Shown here piece by piece: positions 31,777-41,797 of a stretch of 64,000 nucleotides of DNA. Under the pieces are notes generated by a model. The model was not told where the DNA came from, ran no database searches, and worked only from the letters and a program-made list of their open reading frames with translations. The stretch's first letter is position 1. The number at the start of each line of letters is the position of its first letter. Made by a program: the position numbers and the translations under genes. Source of the stretch: Chitinophaga pinensis DSM 2588. GTDB taxonomy: Bacteria; Bacteroidota; Bacteroidia; Chitinophagales; Chitinophagaceae. Location: contig NC_013132.1 in NCBI RefSeq assembly GCF_000024005.1, forward strand, positions 248,001 to 312,000. The letters run 5' to 3'.

Positions 31777-34281
31777 GTGTATAACGCAGAAAGTATCAGC
31801 AAAGTGCTGAAAGGTGAACTATTGCAGCAGACGGGTAATCCGGAGATTGAACACATTTTGCTGGACAGCCGGAAACTCAGCTTTCCTGAAACATCTCTTT
31901 TTATACCACTGGTAAGCAGCCGTCGTAATGCACACCAGTATATACAGGAGCTGTACGAAAAAGGTGTTTCCAATTTCATTGTAAGTGAACCTGTGCCAGA
32001 GGGGAAATATCCGAAAGCCAACATCATATTAGTAAAAGACACAATGCAGGCACTGCACGCGCTGGTAGCTTATCACCGGCAGCAGTTCCATATACCTGTG
32101 ATCGGTATTACCGGCAGTAACGGTAAAACCATCGTCAAAGAATGGCTGTATCAGCTATTGGAGAAAGATTATAATATCGTCCGCAGTCCTAAAAGCTATA
32201 ATTCTCAGATCGGCGTTCCACTCTCTGTATGGCAGATGAAACCGGAGCACCAGCTGGCTATTTTTGAAGCAGGCATTTCCCAACCAGGGGAAATGGAGCA
32301 TCTTGAAAAGATTATCCGCCCGAACATCGGCATTTTTACCAATATCGGAGAAGCGCATAATGAGGGCTTCCTGAACATCCGTCAGAAGATCAATGAAAAG
32401 CTGGTTTTGTTTTCCAAAAGCGACCTGCTGATCTATTCCAAGGACTATCTCGCACTGAACGAATGTGTATTGAATTTTCACAACCTGGTAGGCAAGAAAG
32501 ATAACCATGAAGGTGGTTTACAGCTGTTTACCTGGTCCCGTAAAACGGAAGCAGATCTTCGCATTATCAGCGTTGATAAAAGTGAGCATCATTCCCGTAT
32601 TGACGCATTATATCAGACCATTCCCATCCACATCAATATTCCCTTTGTAGATGAAGGTTCAGTGGAGAATGCCATACATTGCTGGGCGCTGATGCTGCAC
32701 CTGGGTATGGAACATTCTGTAATACAACAACGGATGGACCAGCTGGGCAATATAGCCATGCGCCTGGAACTGAAACAGGGGATCAACAACTGCTCTGTCA
32801 TCAATGACAGTTATAATTCCGATCTTGGCTCACTGGCCATTGCACTGGAATTCCTGCAACAACAACAGCAGCATCCTACTCGTACGGTCATCCTCAGTGA
32901 CATCCTGCAGAGTGGCAAAAGCGATGCGTCTTTGTACGAGGAAGTGGCTAGTCTGCTCCAGCAGAAAGGCATCAATAAAGTGATCGGTATCGGGAAAAAT
33001 ATTTTCAGAGAGAAAAAAAGCTTTCAACAGATCACTGGTCTGAAAAGCAGTTTTTTCCTGACGACAGAAGAATTTATTCAGCAATTCAATCAGCAGGATT
33101 TTCAGCATGAAACCATCCTCCTGAAAGGCGCGCGTATATTTGAATTTGAGCGGATTGGTAAGCTGTTGGAACAGAAGGTACACCAGACAATCCTGGAGAT
33201 CAATCTGAGTGCTGTAACGCACAACGTAAAGCAATATCAGTCGTTGCTGAAGCCGGGTACCAAACTGATGGCCATGGTGAAAGCATTCTCTTATGGCAGC
33301 GGAAGTTTTGAAATTGCAAACCTATTGCAGTTCCATGGTGTAGATTACCTCGCCGTTGCTTATGCTGATGAAGGTGTGGATCTGAGGCGAACAGGCATTA
33401 CGATGCCGATTATGGTCATGAATCCTGAACCCAGTTCTTTTGACGCTATCCTCCAATGGAATCTGGAACCCGAAATATACTCCCTCCACCTGTTAAAACA
33501 GTTTGAAGAAGAAGTACAGCTGGCCGGTAAAACCGGTTTCCCTGTACACATTAAACTGGATACAGGTATGCACAGGCTGGGTTTTGAGAAGAAAGACATC
33601 CCCGAGCTGGCCCGTTTACTGAGTGATAATATCTATCTGAAAGTAAATTCTGTGTTCAGTCACCTGGCCGCCAGTGAAGATCCGGCAATGGACGCCTTCA
33701 CCAAACAGCAGGGACAGTTATTCTTCGAAATGAGCCACGAACTGCAAAAGGCATTGGGCTATACAGTGATCAGGCATATTGCAAACAGCGCAGCTATCGA
33801 GCGTCATCCTGACCTCCAGCTGGATATGGTCAGACTGGGTATCGGCATGTATGGCATAGACAGCGCCAACAAGATACAGGACCAGTTACGTCCGGCCAGT
33901 ACGCTGAAAACAACGGTTGCACAGGTAAAACACCTGTCCACCGGCGATACAGTAGGTTACGGGGCCAAATGGGTGGCGAAAGGGCCATCTGTGACGGCAA
34001 CAGTACGCATCGGGTATGCTGACGGCTATCCCCGCCGCCTGAGCAACGGAAAGGGAAAGATGCTCGTACGCGGGCAACTGGCCCCTGTGGCAGGTGTTGT
34101 GGCGATGGATATGCTGATGCTGGATGTAACCAATATTCCGGAAGTGGCAGAAGGAGACGAAGTGATCGTATTTGGCAATGAGCTGCCGGTACAGCAGGTA
34201 TCTGCCTGGGCAGACACCATTCCTTATGAAATATTAACAGGAATTTCGCAGCGGGTAAAGCGGGTATATTTCGAGGAGTGA
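31777..34281 (+). CDS. MurF-alanine racemase fusion protein
   Basis: An 834-residue fusion known from Bacteroidota: an N-terminal MurF-like ligase (about 1-455) and a C-terminal PLP alanine racemase (about 465-834). It starts with GTG. The ligase P-loop reads ITGSNGKTIVKEW, with Ile replacing the second Thr of GTNGKTT, and the region NSQIGVPLSVWQ follows. The racemase has the PLP Lys in MAMVKAFSYGSG and the catalytic Tyr region ATVRIGYADGYPRRLSNGKG. The racemase supplies D-Ala for the wall. Since murF itself exists at 24.5 kb, the fused ligase may be accessory or degenerate. lspA follows 44 bases later. Confidence 0.93.
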   Translation: MYNAESISKVLKGELLQQTGNPEIEHILLDSRKLSFPETSLFIPLVSSRRNAHQYIQELYEKGVSNFIVSEPVPEGKYPKANIILVKDTMQALHALVAYHRQQFHIPVIGITGSNGKTIVKEWLYQLLEKDYNIVRSPKSYNSQIGVPLSVWQMKPEHQLAIFEAGISQPGEMEHLEKIIRPNIGIFTNIGEAHNEGFLNIRQKINEKLVLFSKSDLLIYSKDYLALNECVLNFHNLVGKKDNHEGGLQLFTWSRKTEADLRIISVDKSEHHSRIDALYQTIPIHINIPFVDEGSVENAIHCWALMLHLGMEHSVIQQRMDQLGNIAMRLELKQGINNCSVINDSYNSDLGSLAIALEFLQQQQQHPTRTVILSDILQSGKSDASLYEEVASLLQQKGINKVIGIGKNIFREKKSFQQITGLKSSFFLTTEEFIQQFNQQDFQHETILLKGARIFEFERIGKLLEQKVHQTILEINLSAVTHNVKQYQSLLKPGTKLMAMVKAFSYGSGSFEIANLLQFHGVDYLAVAYADEGVDLRRTGITMPIMVMNPEPSSFDAILQWNLEPEIYSLHLLKQFEEEVQLAGKTGFPVHIKLDTGMHRLGFEKKDIPELARLLSDNIYLKVNSVFSHLAASEDPAMDAFTKQQGQLFFEMSHELQKALGYTVIRHIANSAAIERHPDLQLDMVRLGIGMYGIDSANKIQDQLRPASTLKTTVAQVKHLSTGDTVGYGAKWVAKGPSVTATVRIGYADGYPRRLSNGKGKMLVRGQLAPVAGVVAMDMLMLDVTNIPEVAEGDEVIVFGNELPVQQVSAWADTIPYEILTGISQRVKRVYFEE

Positions 34282-34325
34282 CCGGAAATTCCGATTTTGC
34301 ACATTATTATTATTTTTGATAAAAT

Positions 34326-34985
34326 TTGAAACCTTTGAAATATCGTCACGTAATCTGGATTGTTGCATTGGTGCTGGTTTTTGACCAGGCATTAAAATTC
34401 TGGATAAAAACCCACATGAACTTTAGCCAGGAATTCATCATATTTCCTAACTGGTTCCGCATTCACTTTACCGAGAACCCAGGTATGGCCTATGGCCTGG
34501 AACTGGGAGGCGAATGGGGTAAGGTATTACTGACGCTTTTCCGTCTGGCAGCCGTAGTCATTGGCTTCAAGTATATGAAGACATTGGTAAAACAGCAGCA
34601 CCATACCGGTTTGCTGGTTTGTGGCGCCCTGATCCTGGCTGGAGCGGCAGGAAATCTGATAGACAGTATGTTCTACGGACTGATATTTTCAGAAACGAAC
34701 TTCTACGATGTAGCTACCTTCCTGCCAAAAGGCGGGGGATATGCTTCCTTCCTTCATGGTAAAGTAGTGGATATGCTTTATTTTCCTGTTTACCGTGGCT
34801 ACCTGCCTAACTGGATCCCATTTAAAGGTGGGGAGTATTTCGTGTTCTTCAACCCGATCTTCAATATCGCGGATGCGGCTATCTCTGTTGGTGTGATCAC
34901 CATCCTGATATTCCAGAAACGTTTCTTCCACAAGCACATTGCAAAACAAGAAGCTGATAAAGAAGCTGTTGCAGCGACAAAATAA
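34326..34985 (+). CDS. lspA: Lipoprotein signal peptidase LspA
   Basis: LspA cleaves signal peptides of lipoproteins in the inner membrane. The 219-residue product is read from TTG 34326, since the next methionine would delete the first helix. Motifs are NPGMAYGL (about 53-60), GAAGNLIDSMFYG with the catalytic Asp (about 105), and FNIADAAISVG with the second Asp near residue 185. Four membrane segments are seen, with a long insert typical of Bacteroidota. A TATTTTTG box ends 7 bases before the start codon. The terminator at 35005 follows. Confidence 0.92.
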   Translation: MKPLKYRHVIWIVALVLVFDQALKFWIKTHMNFSQEFIIFPNWFRIHFTENPGMAYGLELGGEWGKVLLTLFRLAAVVIGFKYMKTLVKQQHHTGLLVCGALILAGAAGNLIDSMFYGLIFSETNFYDVATFLPKGGGYASFLHGKVVDMLYFPVYRGYLPNWIPFKGGEYFVFFNPIFNIADAAISVGVITILIFQKRFFHKHIAKQEADKEAVAATK

Positions 34986-35004
34986 GCTTATCACCATATT
35001 TTAG

Positions 35005-35039
35005 AAAGCGGTCTGCCGATGGTGGACCGCTTTTTTTTT
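35005..35039 (+). terminator. Terminator after lspA
   Basis: AAAGCGGTC (35005-35013) pairs with GACCGCTTT (35025-35033), followed by T to 35039. It ends the murF-alr/lspA transcript. The rest of the spacer up to 35267 shows no gene. Confidence 0.8.
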
Positions 35040-35267
35040 AACGTTTTCTTTGAAAACTTGAAATGCCGCATTACATTTGTCCACAATTCCGATAGACTAA
35101 TAGATCTAATAAAGCTAAAAGTAGTATTCACCACCAATAAATTAAACGATGGACACTTCTTTACGATGTTGTTGAGCGCTACGCACCGCTTTGCCCCAAT
35201 GAATCCATAGGGGTAAAACCCCACATATTTATTCACAAGACCAATTCATATATTATAAACTATAGTT

Positions 35268-38144
35268 ATGTCCGCAAAAAGACGCACTATTCGTATTGCA
35301 TACCTATGGCTGTTCGTGTTATTAATGCCTGTACTGGCCCAGGCACAGCTGAACGGCTCTTATATCCTTGGTGGCAAGATTGCCGGTGACAAAGGGGAAC
35401 CTTTGCCAGGCGCTACTGTTCAGATCAAGGGTACTTCCTTCGGCGCTACAACCGACAGTACCGGACGGTTTGAAATAACTGCCAATACCAGATTTCCTCT
35501 TAAACTGCAGATCCGCCTCCTGGGCTATCAGCCGCAGGAATTTGATGTAAAAAACAGCAATAGCCGTTTACAGATACAGCTGGTGACCCAGTCTCTCCTG
35601 GTAAATGAAGTCGTGGTATCAGCTTCCCGTCAACAGGAAAAATTACTGAAATCGCCTGTCGCCATCGAAAAACTAGACGTAAGAGCCCTGAAGGAAACTC
35701 CGGCAGCCTCTTTCTATGACGCGATCGGTAACCTGAAAGGGGTTCAGATGACCACTGCAGGTCTGACCTTTAAAGTCTTTAATACACGTGGTTTTAATGT
35801 ACCTAATAACTTCCGTTTCATGCAGCTGATCGATGGGGTGGACAACCAGGCTGCTACGCTGGGTGTACCATTGGGTAATGCTATCGGGCCCACAGAACTG
35901 GATATACAGAGCATTGAGGTAACACCTGGTGCATCTTCTGCCCTCTATGGTATGAATGCGCTGAACGGTATGTCCAACCTGATTACCAAAAATCCTTTCC
36001 AGTATCAGGGTATCAGCGTGTACCAGAAAGTAGCAGTCAACCATTTTGACGGCAAAGGCAGTTCTCCGAAGCCGATCACTGAAAGCTCTTTCCGTTATGC
36101 ACAGGCCCTGAGTAAGAAATTCGCATTCAAAGTGAACTTCTCTTACATGGAAGGTACTGACTGGTATGCAGACAGTCACAATGACTTCAACCCTGGCACT
36201 AAAGCCAATCCGGACTTCCCGCAACTGGTAGGTGCTGACAATACAGCCAATGATGCCTGGAATAAATATGCAGACCAGAGCACATTCCCGATCACTGATA
36301 AAAATGGTAAATCCTATAACGTATCGCGTACAGGTTACTGGGAAAAAGACCTGGTGGGTGATTATAAGGTAAAGAACATCAAATTTGATGGTGCGCTGCA
36401 TTACAAGATCACGCCAAAGATTGAGGCGTCCTATACCTACCGTATTGGTAAAATGGATGGTTTCTTTCAGCGTGGTAACCGTATCGGTCTGAAAAATGTA
36501 GTCGTACAGAATCATAAAGTGGAATTAGTAGGAGAAGACTTCACTTTCCGTTCTTATATGTCCCTGGAAAACACCGGTGATTCATACAATATGAACCCAC
36601 TGGCAGATAACCTGGAAAAATCTTTCAAGACAGATAAACAATGGCAGGCTGACTACAAAAATGCGCTGAATGCAGCACTCGACGCGACTGGCAGTAATGT
36701 AGCTGAAGCTCACAGAGCAGCGCGTGCTGCTGCTGATAAAGGTCGCTGGACACCTGGTACTGCAGCTTTTGATGCACAGTTAGCGAAGATCAAGGGCATC
36801 AATGACTGGGATATTTACCCGGTATCAAAAGACAGTACCAACAAAAGCGGTGGCGCTGCTTTATTGCAGATGAGCCATTTCTATCATGCAGAAGGTACCT
36901 GGAACCTGCGTAAATATGTGCATTTCATGGATGTATTGGTAGGCGCAGACTATCGTACTTATGAGATCATTCCTGATGGTAATAACTTTGTTGATCTCAC
37001 CAAACCACTGGATAAACGTAATACACCTGGTGGCAAAAACATCTGGTATGGTAAAGTGGGTGGTTTCGTACAGGGCAGCAAGTTATTCCTACATGATCAG
37101 CTGAAAGTAACGGCTTCTCTTCGTTACGATAAAAGCCAGGAATTCTCCGGTAAATTTAATCCCCGTATAGCTGCGGTGTATACTACGCAAAACCAGCGTC
37201 ATAACTTCCGCGCTTCCTGGCAGAACGGTTTCCGCTTCCCTTCTCTATTTGAGGCTTATTCCTTCGTGAACAACGGTGGGGTGAGACGTGTCGGCGGACT
37301 GGCATTCATTGAGGAAGGACTGGGATATTTCAAGAATTCCTATCTGACTTCCAGTGCTACTGCCTTTACGACTGCCGTAAATAAGGCAACCAATGCCGAT
37401 CCTACCCTGAGCCGTGCGGATGCAGAAGTACAGAATGCCAAAGTGCTGAAAGTAGCGAATCTTGATCCTATCAAACCGGAGCAGATCCAGTCATTCGAAG
37501 TAGGTTATAAAAGCGTACTGTTTGATAACAAGGTATTTGTAGATATCGACGGTTATTTCAATACTTACAATCACTTCATCGGACAGGTGGAAGTAGCAGT
37601 TCCTCAAACAGGCAATGTCAGTAATCCGACGCAGGAAGTACTCAATCAGATGTATGATAAACAGTTCCAGAACCGTTACAGGGTATGGACGAACAGTAAA
37701 TCCACTGTACAGAACTATGGTTTCGCTGTGGGTGTAACTTATAACTTCCTGAAGAGCTTTACCATCAGCGGTAACGCCAACTACAATACCCTGGCGCAGG
37801 ATAAGACCAAAGACGATGCATTGATCCCTGGTTTCAATACGCCGAAATGGTTTACAAATGTCAGCTTCGGTAACAGACAGGTAGCACGTAACCTGGGTTT
37901 CAACGTAGTATGGCACTGGCAGGATAAGTTCTACTGGCAGAACCTGTTTGGTAACGGCGATGTGCCGGCTTACAGCACGGTGGATGCACAGGTGACCTAC
38001 GGCTTACCTAAACTGCATACATCTGTAAAAGTGGGTGGATCCAATATCTTCAATACTTCTTACTTCCAGTATGTAGGTGGCCCGACCATCAAAGGCCTCT
38101 ATTATGTAGCCATCACCTACGATCTGCCTTTCAAGAAGAAATAA
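35268..38144 (+). CDS. TonB-dependent receptor with carboxypeptidase-like N-terminal domain
   Basis: A 958-residue outer-membrane receptor. The signal peptide ends at LAQAQ (about residue 26). A carboxypeptidase-regulatory-like beta-sandwich occupies about 33-110 (LGGKIAGDKGEPLPGATV), as usual in Bacteroidota receptors. The plug follows at about 120-235 (VVVSASRQQEKLLKSPVAIE, then FRFMQLIDGVDNQAATLG, then GASSALYGMNALNGMSNLIT). The rest forms the barrel and ends in AITYDLPFKKK. No SusD partner is adjacent. The next plus-strand gene encodes a TauE exporter behind a terminator. The substrate is unknown. Confidence 0.9.
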   Translation: MSAKRRTIRIAYLWLFVLLMPVLAQAQLNGSYILGGKIAGDKGEPLPGATVQIKGTSFGATTDSTGRFEITANTRFPLKLQIRLLGYQPQEFDVKNSNSRLQIQLVTQSLLVNEVVVSASRQQEKLLKSPVAIEKLDVRALKETPAASFYDAIGNLKGVQMTTAGLTFKVFNTRGFNVPNNFRFMQLIDGVDNQAATLGVPLGNAIGPTELDIQSIEVTPGASSALYGMNALNGMSNLITKNPFQYQGISVYQKVAVNHFDGKGSSPKPITESSFRYAQALSKKFAFKVNFSYMEGTDWYADSHNDFNPGTKANPDFPQLVGADNTANDAWNKYADQSTFPITDKNGKSYNVSRTGYWEKDLVGDYKVKNIKFDGALHYKITPKIEASYTYRIGKMDGFFQRGNRIGLKNVVVQNHKVELVGEDFTFRSYMSLENTGDSYNMNPLADNLEKSFKTDKQWQADYKNALNAALDATGSNVAEAHRAARAAADKGRWTPGTAAFDAQLAKIKGINDWDIYPVSKDSTNKSGGAALLQMSHFYHAEGTWNLRKYVHFMDVLVGADYRTYEIIPDGNNFVDLTKPLDKRNTPGGKNIWYGKVGGFVQGSKLFLHDQLKVTASLRYDKSQEFSGKFNPRIAAVYTTQNQRHNFRASWQNGFRFPSLFEAYSFVNNGGVRRVGGLAFIEEGLGYFKNSYLTSSATAFTTAVNKATNADPTLSRADAEVQNAKVLKVANLDPIKPEQIQSFEVGYKSVLFDNKVFVDIDGYFNTYNHFIGQVEVAVPQTGNVSNPTQEVLNQMYDKQFQNRYRVWTNSKSTVQNYGFAVGVTYNFLKSFTISGNANYNTLAQDKTKDDALIPGFNTPKWFTNVSFGNRQVARNLGFNVVWHWQDKFYWQNLFGNGDVPAYSTVDAQVTYGLPKLHTSVKVGGSNIFNTSYFQYVGGPTIKGLYYVAITYDLPFKKK

Positions 38145-38164
38145 TTATTACAGAAAAATAAATG

Positions 38165-38206
38165 TCACCCGCCGGCAGCGTTGTTTGTCCGGCGGGTGAT
38201 TTTTTT
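38165..38206 (+). terminator. Terminator after the large TonB receptor
   Basis: TCACCCGCCGG (38165-38175) pairs perfectly with CCGGCGGGTGA (38189-38199), followed by seven Ts. Downstream, at about 38312-38333, TAGTCTATCATATCTATAGACTA resembles the repeats of the 31.5-kb spacer. Confidence 0.85.
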
Positions 38207-38349
38207 GCTCCTATGGATAGTTTCTTCGTCTTCACAGTCCATCTTTTTTAATATTCTTCATCACATTTTAATCTCCCGCATTTGGATATCCGATGATTTA
38301 AACATACCTTAGTCTATCATATCTATAGACTATATAACTGAAGTAATAC

Positions 38350-39357
38350 ATGTCGCACAACGAGGAGATAGACCAACTTGAAAAAAAGTATGCTACCGTG
38401 GAACGTCAGGAATTGTTAATAGACCTTGTCAATGAGGAAAACCGTCACCGCCCGTTCTTATGGCTGTTGATAGGTCTTATTGCGGTGGCTGTATTAGCAG
38501 GAATAGGCGTTTTGACCTACTATGGCACTTCAGCGGCCACGCATACGCGCGTTTACGAGTTTACGCAGTCTCTTTTTACCAGGGAACTGTTGTTCTATAT
38601 CCTGGTAGGTCTGGCGGCGCAGACCGTGGATGGAGCGTTGGGTATGGCTTATGGCGCGACCTCGTCTTCTTTACTGCTAGGGCTGGGCATTCCTCCTTCT
38701 GTTGCCAGCGCAAGTGTACACGTAGCAGAGGTATTTACTACAGGCGCTTCCGGAATATCGCATTTCCGTTTCGGGAATGTGAATAAGAAGTTGTTTCTGT
38801 ATCTGCTGGTACCAGGTATTATCGGGTCTATTGCCGGGTCTTTCCTGATCTCCAATATGAATGCGATTTCTTCCGCAGTACCTTTCCTTTCCTATTTCAC
38901 GGAAGAGAATGTAAAACCTTTTATCAGCGCTTATCTGCTGATATTAGGTGCGATTGTACTGAGAAAAGCGTTTTTACCTAAAAAAGCAAAAAGCAAGACC
39001 AAACGTCTGGGATCACTGGCGTTTTTTGGCGGCTTTATGGATTCTTTCGGTGGTGGCGGATGGGGTCCGATTGTAACGTCTACCTTGCTGAGCAAGGGAC
39101 GTTCGGCGCACTACACGATCGGTTCGGTAAATGCAGCTGAATTTTTCATATCACTTTCCAGTGCAGGTACATTTCTTATCTTTGGGGCAATTGCCGGCTG
39201 GCCGGTTATCATTGGTCTGATTATCGGTGGTGTGATAGCCTCTCCGTTTGCGGCGGTGCTGGTGAGAAAGATCAAGCGTAAACCGTTGATGATCATGGTA
39301 GGAACACTGATCATCCTGTTGAGTCTCCGCACGATTATCATTACACTCTTACACTAA
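38350..39357 (+). CDS. TauE/SafE-family membrane transporter
   Basis: A 335-residue integral membrane protein with an N-terminal soluble stretch (about residues 1-35) and about eight helices (36-58, 75-97, 100-118, 135-170, 190-208 and four more toward the C-terminus). The TauE family repeats are visible as DGALGMAYGATSSSLLLGLG and GGFMDSFGGGGWGPIVTSTLL, the inverted-repeat halves. Family members export sulfite, sulfoacetate or related anions. The substrate here is unknown. Between strong terminators, it is a single-gene unit. Confidence 0.85.
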   Translation: MSHNEEIDQLEKKYATVERQELLIDLVNEENRHRPFLWLLIGLIAVAVLAGIGVLTYYGTSAATHTRVYEFTQSLFTRELLFYILVGLAAQTVDGALGMAYGATSSSLLLGLGIPPSVASASVHVAEVFTTGASGISHFRFGNVNKKLFLYLLVPGIIGSIAGSFLISNMNAISSAVPFLSYFTEENVKPFISAYLLILGAIVLRKAFLPKKAKSKTKRLGSLAFFGGFMDSFGGGGWGPIVTSTLLSKGRSAHYTIGSVNAAEFFISLSSAGTFLIFGAIAGWPVIIGLIIGGVIASPFAAVLVRKIKRKPLMIMVGTLIILLSLRTIIITLLH

Positions 39358-39379
39358 CATAAACCGGATTACCGGTTAA

Positions 39380-39418
39380 AACAAAGGGGTATCTATTTCG
39401 TATAGATACCCCTTTGTT
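39380..39418. terminator. Bidirectional terminator, TauE gene and fumC
   Basis: AACAAAGGGGTATCTA pairs with TAGATACCCCTTTGTT over about 16 bp. It sits between convergent genes. Confidence 0.85.
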
Positions 39419-39440
39419 ATTGTATATCGTTTGCGATATT

Positions 39441-40841
39441 TTATTTGATATCACCCACCATGTTGATCGGGTTTACCCACTCGTCGAATTCTTCTGGTTT
39501 TACATAACCCAGTTTCACCGCCATTTCTTTCAGGGTAGTACCTTCTTTGTGGGCCGTTTGCGCGATCTCAGCTGCTTTGTAGTAACCGATTCTTGTATTC
39601 AGGGCAGTTACCAGCATCAGTGAGTTGTCTACGTGTTTTTTGATATTTGCTTCGATAGGAGCGAGGCCTACTGCGCATTTATCATTGAAGCTTACACAAC
39701 CGTCACCGATCAGGCGTGCAGAGTGCAGGAAGTTATAGATCATTACAGGTTTGAACACGTTCAGTTCGAAGTGACCTGTAGCGCCACCGATGTTGATCGT
39801 CACATCGTTACCCAGTACCTGTGCAGCGATCATTGTCAGCGCTTCACACTGTGTCGGGTTTACTTTACCCGGCATGATAGAAGAACCTGGTTCGTTGTCA
39901 GGGATGTGGAGTTCACCGATACCGGAGCGTGGGCCGGAGCTCAGCATACGGATATCGTTGGCGATCTTCATCAGGCTTACTGCAACTGTTTTCAGAGCGC
40001 CATGTGCTTCTACGATTGCATCGTGTGCGGCCAGTGCCTCAAATTTGTTTTCGGCAGTGATGAATGGCAGGCCAGTCAGGTTAGCAATGTGTTTAGCCAC
40101 ATTCTCAGAATAACCTTTTGGCGTGTTGATACCGGTACCTACTGCAGTTCCGCCCAGGGCCAGTTCGCTCAGGTGTTCCAGTGTATTTTTGATGGCTTTC
40201 AGACCGTGGTTCAGCTGTGAAACGTAACCGCTAATTTCCTGTCCGAGTGTAAGCGGCGTCGCATCCATAAAGTGGGTACGGCCGATTTTCACGATATGCT
40301 TGAAAGCTTCTGCTTTTTCTGCCAGTGTATCTCTGAGCTTTTCGATACCTGGAATAGTGGTCTCGATCAGCATTTTATATGCAGCAATGTGCATAGCAGT
40401 AGGGAAAGTATCGTTGGACGACTGTGATTTGTTCACGTCGTCATTTGGATGCACTGCTTTCTCTTTATCAGTCAGCAGACCACCGTTGATAACGTGTGCA
40501 CGATAAGCAACCACCTCATTCACGTTCATGTTCGACTGTGTACCGGAACCAGTCTGCCATACTACCAGCGGGAACTGATCATCCAGTTTACCAGCCAGGA
40601 TCTCGTCACAAGCCTGTGCAATCAAAGTTGTTTTCTCCTGAGACAGTACACCCGCATCCAGGTTGGTCAGCGCGGCCGCTTTCTTCAGGTAAGCAAATGC
40701 CTGGATAATTTCCTTTGGCATTTTGTTGATATCCTGAGCAATCCTGAAATTGTCGATAGAACGTTGAGTTTGAGCACCATAGTAAGCATCTACAGGTACT
40801 TTCACTTCGCCCATCGTGTCTTTCTCTATTCTATATTCCAT
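39441..40841 (-). CDS. fumC: Class II fumarate hydratase
   Basis: FumC interconverts fumarate and malate in the citric acid cycle. The 466-residue protein has the usual length, with the signature [13 protein letters not shown] at about residues 318-330. Further matches are [12 protein letters not shown] near 98-109 and the substrate region [20 protein letters not shown] is also conserved. It stands alone, with a terminator 3' and a repeat element upstream. The ATG at 40841 is supported by the family N-terminus [16 protein letters not shown]. Confidence 0.97.
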   Translation of the reverse strand: MEYRIEKDTMGEVKVPVDAYYGAQTQRSIDNFRIAQDINKMPKEIIQAFAYLKKAAALTNLDAGVLSQEKTTLIAQACDEILAGKLDDQFPLVVWQTGSGTQSNMNVNEVVAYRAHVINGGLLTDKEKAVHPNDDVNKSQSSNDTFPTAMHIAAYKMLIETTIPGIEKLRDTLAEKAEAFKHIVKIGRTHFMDATPLTLGQEISGYVSQLNHGLKAIKNTLEHLSELALGGTAVGTGINTPKGYSENVAKHIANLTGLPFITAENKFEALAAHDAIVEAHGALKTVAVSLMKIANDIRMLSSGPRSGIGELHIPDNEPGSSIMPGKVNPTQCEALTMIAAQVLGNDVTINIGGATGHFELNVFKPVMIYNFLHSARLIGDGCVSFNDKCAVGLAPIEANIKKHVDNSLMLVTALNTRIGYYKAAEIAQTAHKEGTTLKEMAVKLGYVKPEEFDEWVNPINMVGDIK

Positions 40842-40872
40842 ATGCTTGATTTTTTGCGGTACAAACGTACAT

Positions 40873-41022
40873 AAGAATTACGAATTAGGAATTACGAATT
40901 AGGAATTGGTTAGCCTTCCATTAGAAAACAGCGTCCGTCTGGATGAAGCCGGTCTTATAAATAGCACACTATTGGCGTTATTATGAAGACATTATAAGGT
41001 AATTCTTAATTCCTAATTTTTT
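40873..41022. repeat. AATTAGGAATT-type repeat, copy 5
   Basis: The left arm GAATTACGAATTAGGAATT occurs at about 40875-40908, followed by GGTTAGCCTTCCATTA, nearly the same as in copy 1. The right arm AATTCTTAATTCCTAATT is at about 41001-41018 and ends next to the TAA stop of the enoyl-CoA hydratase gene (41021-41023). The element is upstream of fumC. Confidence 0.72.
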
Positions 41023-41797
41023 ATTCCCCCGTAAACACTGCCGGCCTTTTCTGTATAAAGGCAGAGGCGCCTTCCTGCATATCTTTGGTCGCGAAGCAGG
41101 CGCCGAATTCGTTCAGTTCTATTTCAAAACCATCTACCGCATAATTCTGGGAGGCATTGGCGCATTTGATCACGCGGGCGATGGCCAGCGGCGCTTTTGT
41201 ATGTATTTTCTGCAATAGTTCCGTTGCTTTCGGCAGCAGGTCGGCCGGCGCTACTACATAGTTTACCAGTCCCCATTGCAGTGCTTCTTCTGCACTGATC
41301 CTATCGCCTGTCATCATGAGTTCCAGGGCCTTCCCTTTCCCAATGAGCGCCGTCAGGCGTTGCGTACCGCCATAACCAGGGATCAGTCCCAGGTTTACTT
41401 CCGGCTGACCGAACTTCGCATTGGTAGCTGCAATCCTGAAGTGACAGGCCATCGCCAGTTCACAACCTCCCCCCAGTGCAAAACCATTCACAGCGGCAAT
41501 CACAGGTTTGGGGCAATCTTCTATATGCTTGAAAACCACATGTCCTTTCTTAGCCAGCTCTGCTCCCTGCTGATCAGATAATGCCAGGAATTCGGAAATA
41601 TCAGCCCCTGCCACAAACGCTTTATCTCCCTCCCCGGTGATCACGGCACTGCGGATATCTTTATTGGAATATACTTCATCGATAGCCAGCGCCAGTTCTG
41701 ACATAACCTGCTGATTCAGTGCGTTCAGCTTATCGGGGCGGTTAATGTAGATAAAGAGGGTATTATCCTTGAGTTCTGTTTTGATGGTATGATACAT
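41021..41797 (-). CDS. Enoyl-CoA hydratase/isomerase family protein
   Basis: A 258-residue crotonase-fold protein. The CoA/oxyanion region reads GEGDKAFVAGADISEF at about residues 55-70. The second oxyanion and Glu region is ALGGGCELAMACHFRIA (about 105-121), and EVNLGLIPGYGGTQRL gives the second catalytic Glu (about 132). Both Glu of a true hydratase appear present. Family functions cover beta-oxidation and aromatic or branched-chain pathways. Specificity cannot be stated. It is divergent from a spacer with no other gene. Confidence 0.9.
   Translation of the reverse strand: MYHTIKTELKDNTLFIYINRPDKLNALNQQVMSELALAIDEVYSNKDIRSAVITGEGDKAFVAGADISEFLALSDQQGAELAKKGHVVFKHIEDCPKPVIAAVNGFALGGGCELAMACHFRIAATNAKFGQPEVNLGLIPGYGGTQRLTALIGKGKALELMMTGDRISAEEALQWGLVNYVVAPADLLPKATELLQKIHTKAPLAIARVIKCANASQNYAVDGFEIELNEFGACFATKDMQEGASAFIQKRPAVFTGE

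Noticed and set aside
35673..36515. 280-residue minus-strand frame inside the large TonB receptor
   Set aside because: Shadow of the receptor gene; no family resemblance and skewed composition.
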